Positions 53,183 through 59,939 of a stretch of DNA of 64,000 nt are shown piece by piece. The stretch's first letter is position 1; every line of letters starts with the position of its first letter. Position numbers and translations under genes: made by a program. The notes under the pieces were generated by a model. The model did no database searches. It saw only the letters and a list, made by a program, of their open reading frames with translations, and was not told the DNA's origin. The stretch comes from Microbacterium mangrovi (GTDB lineage: Bacteria; Actinomycetota; Actinomycetes; Actinomycetales; Microbacteriaceae), in NCBI RefSeq assembly GCF_000802305.1, contig NZ_JTDK01000006.1:124001-188000 (forward strand), in the 5' to 3' direction.

Positions 53183-53354
53183 GCGGCCCAGAGCCTCGCG
53201 CCGGTGGGCGCGACCAGGGCGCCGTGCATGCCGGCCATGGCGTTGCCGAACAGGAGGTGGACGATCACCACCGCTGCAACAGCTACGACGATGGCGATGA
53301 GGAGAGCCCAGACCCATCGGGGCGGGGCGGTGGCGTGGCATCGGGATCGGTCAT
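53179..53354 (-). pseudogene. Small membrane peptide gene with apparent frameshift
   Basis: GGAGGAGCT followed by ATG 53354 gives an excellent start, MTDPDATPPPRP, but that frame stops after 23 codons. The neighbouring frame, with no start of its own, encodes a perfect membrane segment and tail (WVWALLIAIVVAVAAVVIVH...GARLWAA) that stops by overlapping the next gene's ATG. Adding one base to the C run around 53318-53322 would join them into a protein of about 60 residues with one TM helix. This is a real frameshift, a sequencing error, or a -1 ribosomal slip at CCCC. Confidence 0.55.
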
Positions 53355-53385
53355 AGCTCCTCCATGAACAGTTTGTGCATAGCGT

Positions 53386-53419
53386 GACAGAGTGTATAGC
53401 ACCGGACAGGTTGTATAGT
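53386..53419. promoter_or_regulatory. TetR operator direct repeats and leaderless tetR promoter
   Basis: GACAGAGTGTATAG (53386-53399) and GACAGGTTGTATAG (53405-53418) match at 12 of 14 bases with a 19-base period. A weaker TGTGCATAG lies at 53374-53382. The second copy includes the -10 box TATAGT (53414-53419), six bases before the tetR ATG, so binding would block tetR and probably the divergent operon. Confidence 0.6.
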
Positions 53420-53425
53420 TTTCGT

Positions 53426-54004
53426 ATGGCGAAGCCCTGGCAGGAGACTCTCGGTGACCATCGTCGCGACGTGCGCACGTCGATCATGCATGCGACGTGG
53501 AGCCTCGTGCACGAAAAGGGACCCCTGGCGATCACGATGGCCGATGTCGCCGAACGCGCCGGCGTGTCCAGAGCGACGCTCTACAAGAACTTCCCCAGCG
53601 TCGAGGCGATCCTCGTCACTGCTCACGGCGAACGCGTCGAGGCGCATCTCGAGCGACTTCAGAACGTCGTCGATGCCGCGCCCGATGCCGAAACCGCTTT
53701 GACGGGTCTTCTGGAGCGGTACGCCGAGATCGCATTCCAACGGGCCCGCAACGGTGGTCCGGACCTCCACGGACTACTGCACAGCGGCGGCGACTACGAA
53801 GCTCACGAAGCCAAGCTCGCTGCGCTGTTCGCCCGCGTCATCCAGTCCGCGCAGAGCGCGGGTGAAGTCCGTGGCGACGTGGCGGCACCCGAGCTGGCGG
53901 CGTATTGCGTTGCGGCGCTGGGCGCCTCGGGGCAGCTGCCCCGCTCATCTCAGGCGGGGCTCATCCGCACGATCACTTCGGGTCTGCGGGGCGGCGGCAG
54001 CTGA
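53426..54004 (+). CDS. TetR-family transcriptional regulator
   Basis: The 192-residue regulator has an N-terminal helix-turn-helix, ITMADVAERAGVSRATLYKNFPSVEAIL (about residues 36-63), and a variable helical ligand domain rich in Ala/Glu. ATG 53426 is set by TATAGT exactly six bases upstream. It is divergent from the small membrane operon and convergent with the CDF gene (two bases apart). It likely represses itself and the membrane operon; the ligand is unknown. Confidence 0.88.
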   Translation: MAKPWQETLGDHRRDVRTSIMHATWSLVHEKGPLAITMADVAERAGVSRATLYKNFPSVEAILVTAHGERVEAHLERLQNVVDAAPDAETALTGLLERYAEIAFQRARNGGPDLHGLLHSGGDYEAHEAKLAALFARVIQSAQSAGEVRGDVAAPELAAYCVAALGASGQLPRSSQAGLIRTITSGLRGGGS

Positions 54005-54006
54005 GC

Positions 54007-54669
54007 TCAGTCGTCGTGGCCGGAGTGATCCTCGTCCTCGAGCAGCATCCCGACCGAGGTGGCGCAGGTGTCGCCCTTCCAGGCTTCGATTCCCTCCCGG
54101 ATCGCGAAGACCGCGATGACCAGGCCGGCGATCGGATCGGCCCACGACCAGCTGAACAGACTGTTCAGCAACAGTCCGATGAGCACGGCCGCGGAGAGGT
54201 AGGTGCAGATCAGGGTCTGCTTCGAGTCGGCGACAGCGGTGGCCGATCCGAGCTCGTGGCCGGCGTGCCGCTCGGCGAACGACAGGAACGGCATGATCAC
54301 CACACTCAATGCCGTGAGCACGATCCCGACCGGCGAATGCTGCACCTCGATCGCACCGAGCAGAGTGGACACGGAGCTGACCGTGACGTAGAGGGCGAGG
54401 GCGAAGAACGCGAGCGCGATCACCCGGAGCGTCGGCTTCTCCCAACGTTCCGGGTCTCGCCGGGTGAACTGCCAGGCCACGGCCGCCGCCGAGAGGACTT
54501 CGATCGTGGAGTCCAGGCCGAAGCCGATCAGCGCCCCGGACGACGCGGCGCTGCCCGCAGCGATCGCGACGACGGCTTCGACGAGGTTGTAGACGATGGT
54601 CGCCGTGACGATCCAGCGGATGCGACGCTGCAGCACGGCACGACGCGCGGTGGAGATGGTGGACATCAT
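54007..54669 (-). CDS. Cation diffusion facilitator-type efflux protein
   Basis: The 220-residue membrane protein has six predicted TM segments and CDF-type motifs: NLVEAVVAIAAG with GFGLDSTIEVLSA in TM2 (conserved Asp), and ADSKQTLICTYLSAAVLIGLLLNSLF...WADPIAGLVIA in TM5 (conserved Asp residues). It ends HSGHDD, a possible metal-binding tail, and lacks the usual long cytoplasmic domain. It should export Cd, Pb or Zn in exchange for protons. ATG 54669 overlaps the cmtR stop (ATGA), so the two form a coupled sensor-exporter pair. Confidence 0.85.
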   Translation of the reverse strand: MMSTISTARRAVLQRRIRWIVTATIVYNLVEAVVAIAAGSAASSGALIGFGLDSTIEVLSAAAVAWQFTRRDPERWEKPTLRVIALAFFALALYVTVSSVSTLLGAIEVQHSPVGIVLTALSVVIMPFLSFAERHAGHELGSATAVADSKQTLICTYLSAAVLIGLLLNSLFSWSWADPIAGLVIAVFAIREGIEAWKGDTCATSVGMLLEDEDHSGHDD

Positions 54670-55010
54670 GCGCAGGTGCACTCCTCGCCGGCGCAGCAGC
54701 CCGGTTCGACGAACAGGGTCACCCGCAGCAACTCGTCCAGTGCCGGCGCGATGTGCGGATCGGCGAGCCGATACCAGGTGCGACGGCCGTCCGGGATCGC
54801 TTCGACCAGGCCGCAGCCGCGCAAGCAGGCGAGCTGGTTGGACATCACCTGGCGAGACACACCCAACGCGTCGGCGAGGTCCGACGGGAACGCGGGTGCC
54901 TCACGAAGAGCAAGCAGGATGCCGGTGCGCGTCGCGTCCGACAGGGCGTGACCGAACCGGGCAAGCGCCGCAATGTGCGTGACCGTGGCCGGGGAAGCGG
55001 GAGACACCAT
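54666..55010 (-). CDS. cmtR: CmtR-like ArsR/SmtB metal sensor
   Basis: The 114-residue repressor shows the winged helix FPSDLADALGVSRQVMSNQLACLRGCGLVEAIPDGRRTWYRL. The two Cys in ACLRGCGLV match the Cys pair of Mycobacterium tuberculosis CmtR, which with a C-terminal Cys binds Cd(II)/Pb(II). Here the C-terminus is even richer (EPGCCAGEECTCA). ATG 55010 is leaderless: TACTAT lies six bases before it. Metal binding should release it from the palindrome over its own promoter and induce the CDF exporter. Confidence 0.88.
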   Translation of the reverse strand: MVSPASPATVTHIAALARFGHALSDATRTGILLALREAPAFPSDLADALGVSRQVMSNQLACLRGCGLVEAIPDGRRTWYRLADPHIAPALDELLRVTLFVEPGCCAGEECTCA

Positions 55011-55042
55011 CCCTCGATAGTACAGATAGCCCTGTACTATCG
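55011..55042 (-). promoter_or_regulatory. CmtR operator palindrome over a leaderless promoter
   Basis: CGATAGTACAG (55015-55025) and CTGTACTATCG (55032-55042) are perfect 11-base inverted arms with a six-base spacer. The proximal arm contains the -10 box TACTAT (55017-55022 on the minus strand), followed by CGAGGG and the cmtR ATG. Repressor binding would cover the -10 box. Confidence 0.85.
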
Positions 55043-55092
55043 GGTTCCCAGCGGCTCCTCGACCGTCCGACTGCCGGGCGCGAGTGCTGGGG

Positions 55093-55407
55093 TCAAGCCG
55101 CGAGGACCATCAATGAGGCGATGCCGGCCTCGCTGCCGGTCACGGTGAGCTCCAGCAGCTGGTCTCCGCGTTCGACCTGCCAACGGGCGAACGAGCAACA
55201 CTTCTGCTCCATACCCACGAGTTCCATGAGCCGATCCGCGGCGTCGTCGATATCGGCGTAGCGGATGGTGAGGCGCCCCGGTTCCCGGTGTACGTCTCGC
55301 CGGAACTCGGAGTTGAACGACCGCCACGCAGCTGCTTGGGTTGCACCATCCGACTCGGTGAGGGTGCACGCGACCGGAACCAGCGGGAGCGGCGGGAATT
55401 CGCTCAT
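55093..55407 (-). CDS. Small conserved protein with CCSF motif
   Basis: The 104-residue soluble protein has CTLTESDGATQAAAWRSFNSEF near the N-terminus, RLTIRYADIDDAADRLMELVGMEQKCCSFARWQVER in the middle and a C-terminal beta strand. The paired Cys in QKCCSFARW plus the Cys at residue 14 could bind a soft metal. I recall similar small proteins beside mercury and arsenic genes but cannot name a family. It begins ten bases after the ACR3-like gene on the same strand, so it is probably co-transcribed with it. Confidence 0.7.
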   Translation of the reverse strand: MSEFPPLPLVPVACTLTESDGATQAAAWRSFNSEFRRDVHREPGRLTIRYADIDDAADRLMELVGMEQKCCSFARWQVERGDQLLELTVTGSEAGIASLMVLAA

Positions 55408-55417
55408 GCCGCCGACT

Positions 55418-56398
55418 CTACCGCTGCCCGGCGGCGTCGGCGCCGGTGATCAGTCGAGGAATGACCGCCACCATGACCACCATCGCGCACAGCTCGACGA
55501 GCGTCTGCGTGACAACGACGAGCGGCGCGAGCGCGAACGCCGCCGGCAGTGCTAGGGCGAGCGGGAGCACGACGAGAGAGTTTCGCGTCACCCCGCTGAA
55601 CGTCACCGCTCTTCGGCCGGCGATGTCGATCCGCGCCATCCGGGCCACGATTGCCCCCACCGGGGCGACCACCAGAACGAAGACCACGAAGAGGGGGACG
55701 ACGATCAGCAGCTCGTGCAGCGAACCGCTCACCTGGAAGACCTGAGAGCCCACCACGACGGCCAACGTGAGCATCATAAACGGCACCATTGCCGCCGCCA
55801 TGATCGTTTCGACCGCCCGCCCGGCAGGAAACCGCGGGGCCAGCAGCTGCACGCCGGCAGCCAGGACAAGCGGCAGCGCGATCAGCAGGAGAAACGCCTG
55901 CACGAACGGACGTGGATCGAACGCCGACACCACGGAGGGACCCGCCATCAGCCAGAGGTACACCGGCAGCAGAACGATCTGCAGCACCATCAGGATCGGC
56001 GTCGCAGCAAGCAGACGATCGCGCGCGCCGCCCGCCAATCCCGAGAACACGATGACGTAGTCCACGCACGGCGTGAGCAACACGAACAACACACCCACCA
56101 GCAGGGCGGCATCTCCCGCCACGAACCGGCTCAACCCGAACACGACGATCGGGACGATCATGAAGTTCACCACGACCACGATCCCCAGGAACCGCCAGTC
56201 GCGGAACGCGCGCCCGAACCGCGCGAACGGGACACCGAGGAACGTCGCGAACAGCAGCAGGCCAAGCACCGGAGTGATCGCACGCTCCAACGGATGCGCG
56301 ACCGCCGGGATGAGCAGTCCGACCACAGCGCCCATGACGATTGCAGCCAGATACAGCACCACCTGGCGCCGATCCCACCACGCGACCAACCTCTCCAT
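55418..56398 (-). CDS. ACR3/bile-acid-symporter-type arsenite permease
   Basis: The 326-residue membrane protein has about ten TM segments and begins ERLVAWWDRRQVVLYLAAIVMG, typical of the arsenic-resistance branch of the bile acid:sodium symporter superfamily. The key motif LLTPCVDYVIVFSGLAGG keeps the Cys that in ACR3 is essential for arsenite export, and SGVTRNSLVVLPLALALP matches the late ACR3 motif. It is shorter than classical ACR3, so other oxyanions are possible. ATG 56398 follows GAGG closely; an ATG at 56410 is the alternative. Confidence 0.8.
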   Translation of the reverse strand: MERLVAWWDRRQVVLYLAAIVMGAVVGLLIPAVAHPLERAITPVLGLLLFATFLGVPFARFGRAFRDWRFLGIVVVVNFMIVPIVVFGLSRFVAGDAALLVGVLFVLLTPCVDYVIVFSGLAGGARDRLLAATPILMVLQIVLLPVYLWLMAGPSVVSAFDPRPFVQAFLLLIALPLVLAAGVQLLAPRFPAGRAVETIMAAAMVPFMMLTLAVVVGSQVFQVSGSLHELLIVVPLFVVFVLVVAPVGAIVARMARIDIAGRRAVTFSGVTRNSLVVLPLALALPAAFALAPLVVVTQTLVELCAMVVMVAVIPRLITGADAAGQR

Positions 56399-56604
56399 AC
56401 ACCTCAGCATGGCCGGTCCGCGCCCGGCATGGAGTCCGGCCTGCACGTGGGCCGACAGGCTGTGCACCTGTCGGTCTGCGCGCCTGCGGGTCTGCGGATC
56501 TCGCCCACGGGTCGGGGCGCGATTCCGGCTCCGCCGACGCTCGCGACGACTCGTCCGATGTCAAGCTGAGTGAGTTCATCAGATCCACGCTGCAGGGGTC
56601 GGCG

Positions 56605-56610
56605 TAGGTT
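56605..56610 (+). promoter_or_regulatory. Leaderless -10 box of the 110-residue gene
   Basis: TAGGTT is followed by CGGAGG and then GTG 56617. The 206 bases upstream of it, back to the ACR3-like start, hold no gene that I can support. Confidence 0.45.
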
Positions 56611-56616
56611 CGGAGG

Positions 56617-56949
56617 GTGGCAGTTGATGAATCGCACGACGTGCTCGCTGACAGGTTGCGATCGCGAGTGGGCGACTCGGGCACCGCGTCCGAGGCGATC
56701 CGTGAGGGCGCGTCCACTGTCGGGGCGGGACACGAAGCCGAGCTTCCATTCCCGGTCGGTGACCTCGCACGCCTGGTCGGATCTGCGTCGTCTCGCGTCA
56801 CCGACGCGCTGGTCGCTGACGTTCGCGAGGCTGTCGGGTCGGAGGTGGCGGCGTTCGAGGTCATTCTCTCTGCCAGCGTCGGGGCCGGTCTCGTCCGGTG
56901 GGACGTCGCATCGAGGGTGATCGAGGAGGCCGGCCGTGAGGCTTCCTGA
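56617..56949 (+). CDS. Hypothetical protein preceding an AhpD-like gene
   Basis: The 110-residue acidic, helical protein (LADRLRSRVGDSG, RVTDALVADVREAVGSEVAA, RVIEEAGREAS) has strong third-position GC, so it is a real coding frame. I do not recognise a family. The GTG start is supported by TAGGTT six bases upstream. Its end overlaps the GTG of the next gene by 14 bases, so the two are coupled and probably act together. Confidence 0.65.
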   Translation: MAVDESHDVLADRLRSRVGDSGTASEAIREGASTVGAGHEAELPFPVGDLARLVGSASSRVTDALVADVREAVGSEVAAFEVILSASVGAGLVRWDVASRVIEEAGREAS

Positions 56950-57517
56950 GGTGGCGCGGGGAGATTCAGTCGGGCACCGGCTGATGATCGGGATGATTTC
57001 CCGGTTCGCCGGGTACCGACTGCCAGATGCTGCGCGGGTCGCGTTCTACGACCGGAAGTTCGTCGGACCGGTCCTGGGGGAGTGGACGCAGAAGGTCATG
57101 CGCGGGCCGAGCAGCTGGTCGGTATCGCAGCGTGAACTCATGGCGGCGATGGTGGCGTTGTGGAACAGTTGCCCATTCTGTGTGGGCGCGCACGGTGCGA
57201 TCGCCGTCAGAGGAATGGACGACGCCATCGTGTCGGCCGTGCTCGCCGATTACACCACTGCCCCGATCGATGAGAAATACCGTGCCACTCTCGTGTTTCT
57301 CGAGAAGATGACCCGGAACCCCAGCGCGCTGAACGTGGAGGACGCGCGTGCGGTGCTGGATGCGGGAGTGAGTCAGCAGGAGCTGAGCGACGCCGCCGCG
57401 GTGTGCGCGATTTTCAACATCATCACCCGCTACGCCAACGCGTTGGGCTTTGAGATGCCAACGCCGGCGGAGTTCGCAAAGGCCGCCGGGATGCTCCTTC
57501 GCCGCGGATACGGATAA
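56936..57517 (+). CDS. AhpD-like carboxymuconolactone-decarboxylase-fold protein
   Basis: This 193-residue all-helical protein carries LWNSCPFCVGAHGAIA, the CxxC...H redox motif of AhpD and related peroxidase partners, and DAAAVCAIFNIITRYANALGF, the conserved C-terminal helix. AhpD-type proteins use the CxxC pair in peroxide or disulfide reduction. GTG 56936 has GAGGAGG six bases upstream. It follows the 110-residue gene and is convergent with arsR. A role in oxidative stress caused by arsenic is inferred. Confidence 0.85.
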   Translation: MRLPEVARGDSVGHRLMIGMISRFAGYRLPDAARVAFYDRKFVGPVLGEWTQKVMRGPSSWSVSQRELMAAMVALWNSCPFCVGAHGAIAVRGMDDAIVSAVLADYTTAPIDEKYRATLVFLEKMTRNPSALNVEDARAVLDAGVSQQELSDAAAVCAIFNIITRYANALGFEMPTPAEFAKAAGMLLRRGYG

Positions 57518-57601
57518 TGTCGCACGCTCCGACGGCGAAAACGTAGCGGGCACGGTTGGAGTGCGCAGAGGCAAGCTTGGACGGTGGCGACCCGCCCGGG
57601 G

Positions 57602-57970
57602 TCACGCGCCCGATTGTGCGGTGACGAGTAGCGCTGATACCTGGTCGAGCGATTCCGGGACGAGTCGGTAGTAGGCCCAGGTGCCGCGCTTGGATCGGGT
57701 GAGGAAGCCGGCTTCGGTGAGCACCTTGAGGTGATGCGAGACCGTGGGCTGCGACAGCCCGATCGGTTCGGTGAGATCGCACACGCACGCCTCCTGACCG
57801 TCGCTGGAGGCGACGATCGACAGCAGCCGCAGCCGAGCGGGGTCGGCGAGAGCCTTCAGGGTGGTCGCGAGTTGCTCCGCGTCGGCCTGACCGAGTGGTT
57901 CTTTCACGAGCGGCGCGCAGCATGCCGCGCCTTTCGCGGTGACGTCGGTGACCTCGAGCATCGTGACCAT
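57602..57970 (-). CDS. arsR: ArsR arsenite-responsive repressor
   Basis: This 122-residue ArsR/SmtB regulator has LADPARLRLLSIVASSDGQEACVCDLTEPIGLSQPTVSHHLKVLTEAGFL. Cys17-Cys18 (GAACCAPL) and Cys62/Cys64 (ACVCDLTE) match the layout of the actinobacterial type, in which an N-terminal Cys pair and one central Cys bind As(III), as described for Corynebacterium glutamicum. ATG 57970 is leaderless, with TATGCT six bases upstream; an in-frame ATG at 57961 is the alternative. It is divergent from the flavoprotein gene, with paired operators between. Confidence 0.93.
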   Translation of the reverse strand: MVTMLEVTDVTAKGAACCAPLVKEPLGQADAEQLATTLKALADPARLRLLSIVASSDGQEACVCDLTEPIGLSQPTVSHHLKVLTEAGFLTRSKRGTWAYYRLVPESLDQVSALLVTAQSGA

Positions 57971-57985
57971 GCATCGAGCATAATC

Positions 57986-58042
57986 GATATTGACAGATGT
58001 CGATACAGCGGCACATACTGAACATCGACGTTCATCAATATC
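57986..58042. promoter_or_regulatory. Two oppositely oriented ArsR operators
   Basis: GATATTGACAGATGTCGAT at 57986-58004 and, on the other strand, GATATTGATGAACGTCGAT at 58042-58024 match at 15 of 19 bases. The first lies just upstream of the leaderless arsR -10 box (57977-57982), the second near the flavoprotein gene start. The first also contains near-inverted arms ATCGATAT / ATGTCGAT. Confidence 0.7.
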
Positions 58043-58060
58043 CCTTCGCGGAGGTCTCTC

Positions 58061-59383
58061 GTGACATTGCTCCTTATCACCCCTCGTCCCGTCGTGGATG
58101 ACCGGCTCGCGACCCTGCCGGTGTTGATCATCGGCGCCGGGCCGGTCGGGCTCGCGGCGGCGGCGAATCTCGTCGAGCGCGGCGTCGACTTCACGATCCT
58201 GGAGGCCGGGGCCGAGGCCGCCTCGTCGATCCGGCTGTGGGGGCATACCCGGTTCTTCTCACCGTGGCGGCACCTGATCGACCCCGCCTCCCGCCGCCTG
58301 CTCGAAGCATCGGGATGGGCGCTCTCCGCGGCAGAAGGCCGGGCGCCGACCGGGCAGGAACTCGTCGACGAGTACCTCGCCCCGCTGGCGGAGCTGCCGG
58401 AGATCGGTTCCCGCATCCAGTACGGGACGAAGGTCGTCGCCGTGACCCGGGACGGGATGGATCGCACCCGCACTGCGGGCCGTGCCGGCGCGCCGTTCCT
58501 CCTGCGTGTCGAGCACGCGGACGGCCGCGTGGAGGAGATCACGGGACGTGCAGTGATCGACGCGTCCGGCACATATACGACCCCGAATCCGCTCGCGTCA
58601 TCCGGACTCCCGCCACTCGGCGCCGACAAGGTCCGCGACAGGATCATCCACGCGCTGCCCGATGTCCTCGGCGCAGATCGTGCCCGGTTCGCCGGCAAGC
58701 ACACCGTGGTCGTCGGGGCAGGGCACTCCGCAGCGAACACCCTGATCGGGCTCGGCAAGCTGGCCCGGGACGAGCCGAGGACCCGGGTGACGTGGCTGAT
58801 CCGCAACCCCTCCGCGATCCGCGTGTCGTCCTCCGCGGACGATGAGCTACCCGAACGCGCCAAGCTCGGCACCCGCGTGGAACGCTTCGTGGCATCGGGC
58901 GTGGTGGACGTGGTCGACTCGTTCCAGATCTCCCGCCTCGAACCCACCGACCCGGCCGGCATCCGGCTGGTCGGCACCCGCCGTGGCGAATCGGCCGTGG
59001 TTGAGGCGGACCTCGTCGTCGCGGCGACCGGGTTCCGTCCCGATCTGGACATGCTCCGCGAGGTGCGTCTCGAGCTGGACGATATCGTTGAGGCCCCGAA
59101 GCGCCTCGCGCCGCTGATCGACCCGAACCTGCATTCCTGCGGCACCGTGTCTCCGCACGGGTTCCAGGAGCTGAAGCACCCGGAGCAGGGGTTCTTCATC
59201 GTCGGCATGAAGTCCTACGGGCGGGCGCCGACATTCCTGCTTACCACCGGTTACGAGCAGGTCCGCTCGGTCACCGCCTGGCTGGACGGCGACCTGAACG
59301 CCGCGTCGCAGGTGCAGCTCGTGCTCCCCGCGACAGGCGTCTGCTCCACCGGCGACTCGAGCGGCGGGTCCTGCTGCTCGTGA
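58061..59383 (+). CDS. Arsenic-cluster FAD/NAD(P)-dependent oxidoreductase (ArsO-like)
   Basis: The 440-residue flavoprotein has two dinucleotide folds: VLIIGAGPVGLAAAANL at about 21-37 and TVVVGAGHSAANTLIGLG near 215, plus the FMO-type ATGFRPDLDML. Such flavin monooxygenase-like proteins are common in actinobacterial ars operons and are called ArsO when linked to arsenic; the reaction is not established. The C-terminus CSTGDSSGGSCCS has three Cys and could hold As(III). GTG 58061 follows GGAGG by about six to eight bases. Its TGA overlaps the next gene's GTG. Confidence 0.8.
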   Translation: MTLLLITPRPVVDDRLATLPVLIIGAGPVGLAAAANLVERGVDFTILEAGAEAASSIRLWGHTRFFSPWRHLIDPASRRLLEASGWALSAAEGRAPTGQELVDEYLAPLAELPEIGSRIQYGTKVVAVTRDGMDRTRTAGRAGAPFLLRVEHADGRVEEITGRAVIDASGTYTTPNPLASSGLPPLGADKVRDRIIHALPDVLGADRARFAGKHTVVVGAGHSAANTLIGLGKLARDEPRTRVTWLIRNPSAIRVSSSADDELPERAKLGTRVERFVASGVVDVVDSFQISRLEPTDPAGIRLVGTRRGESAVVEADLVVAATGFRPDLDMLREVRLELDDIVEAPKRLAPLIDPNLHSCGTVSPHGFQELKHPEQGFFIVGMKSYGRAPTFLLTTGYEQVRSVTAWLDGDLNAASQVQLVLPATGVCSTGDSSGGSCCS

Positions 59384-59889
59384 CCGGCATCCGGACCATG
59401 TTGCCGGGCGATTGGCCGGCGGTGGAGGAAATCTTCGCCGCCGGCATCGCCGCAGGCGAAGCCACCTTCGAGACCACGACTCCCTCCTGGGAGCAGTTCG
59501 ACGCAGGAAAGGTCCCCTCCCCGCGCCTGGTCGCGACCGACGCGACCGGCACCGTCGTCGGGTGGGCAGCGGCCTCCCGGGTCTCGGCCCGGGAAGCGTA
59601 CCGGGGTGTGATCGAGCACTCGGTGTACGTCCACCCCGACCATCAGGGTGAGGGCATCGGCACGCTGCTGCTTCACGCCTTCGTCGCGGCGGCCGACGAT
59701 GCCGGGTTCTGGACGATCCAGTCGAGCATCTTCCCGGAGAACACCGCCAGCATCCGCCTGCACGAGAACGCCGGATTCCGGATCATCGGCACCCGGGAAC
59801 GCGTCTCCCGGTCGCTGCTCGGCCCACACGCCGACGCCTGGCGGGACACTGTGCTCGTCGAGCGTCGCTCCGGCGTGAACGGCACCTGA
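59380..59889 (+). CDS. arsN: ArsN/phosphinothricin-type N-acetyltransferase
   Basis: The 169-residue GNAT protein reads IRTMLPGDWPAVEEIFAAGIAAGEATFET, the entry typical of phosphinothricin acetyltransferases (PAT), with acetyl-CoA loop VYVHPDHQGEGIGTLLLHAF and FPENTASIRLHENAGFRIIGTRERV. Within ars operons this family is ArsN1, which N-acetylates the arsenic antibiotic arsinothricin. It overlaps the upstream flavoprotein gene (GTGA), so it belongs to the arsenic operon. Activity on phosphinothricin instead cannot be excluded. Confidence 0.8.
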   Translation: MTGIRTMLPGDWPAVEEIFAAGIAAGEATFETTTPSWEQFDAGKVPSPRLVATDATGTVVGWAAASRVSAREAYRGVIEHSVYVHPDHQGEGIGTLLLHAFVAAADDAGFWTIQSSIFPENTASIRLHENAGFRIIGTRERVSRSLLGPHADAWRDTVLVERRSGVNGT

Positions 59890-59919
59890 CACCGCTTCGC
59901 GACCGATCACCCACGCTCC

Positions 59920-59939
59920 GCATAGACTGCCATCTATGG
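59920..59939. promoter_or_regulatory. Operator over the start of the ArsR-ArsC fusion gene
   Basis: GCATAGACTGCCATCTATGG includes perfect arms CATAGA / TCTATG and covers both the -10 box TAGACT (59923-59928) and the ATG at 59936. A 20-base relative lies in front of arsC at 60834-60853. Confidence 0.7.

Noticed and set aside
53179..53535. A 118-residue frame overlapping the start of tetR on the other strand
   Set aside because: Only its C-terminal TM part looks real; the upstream part is antisense to tetR and lies over the operator region.
57518..57601. Possible terminator between the converging ahpD-like gene and arsR
   Set aside because: The arms CGCACGCTCC and GGAGTGCG pair only with a bulge across a loop of about 27 bases and no T run follows.
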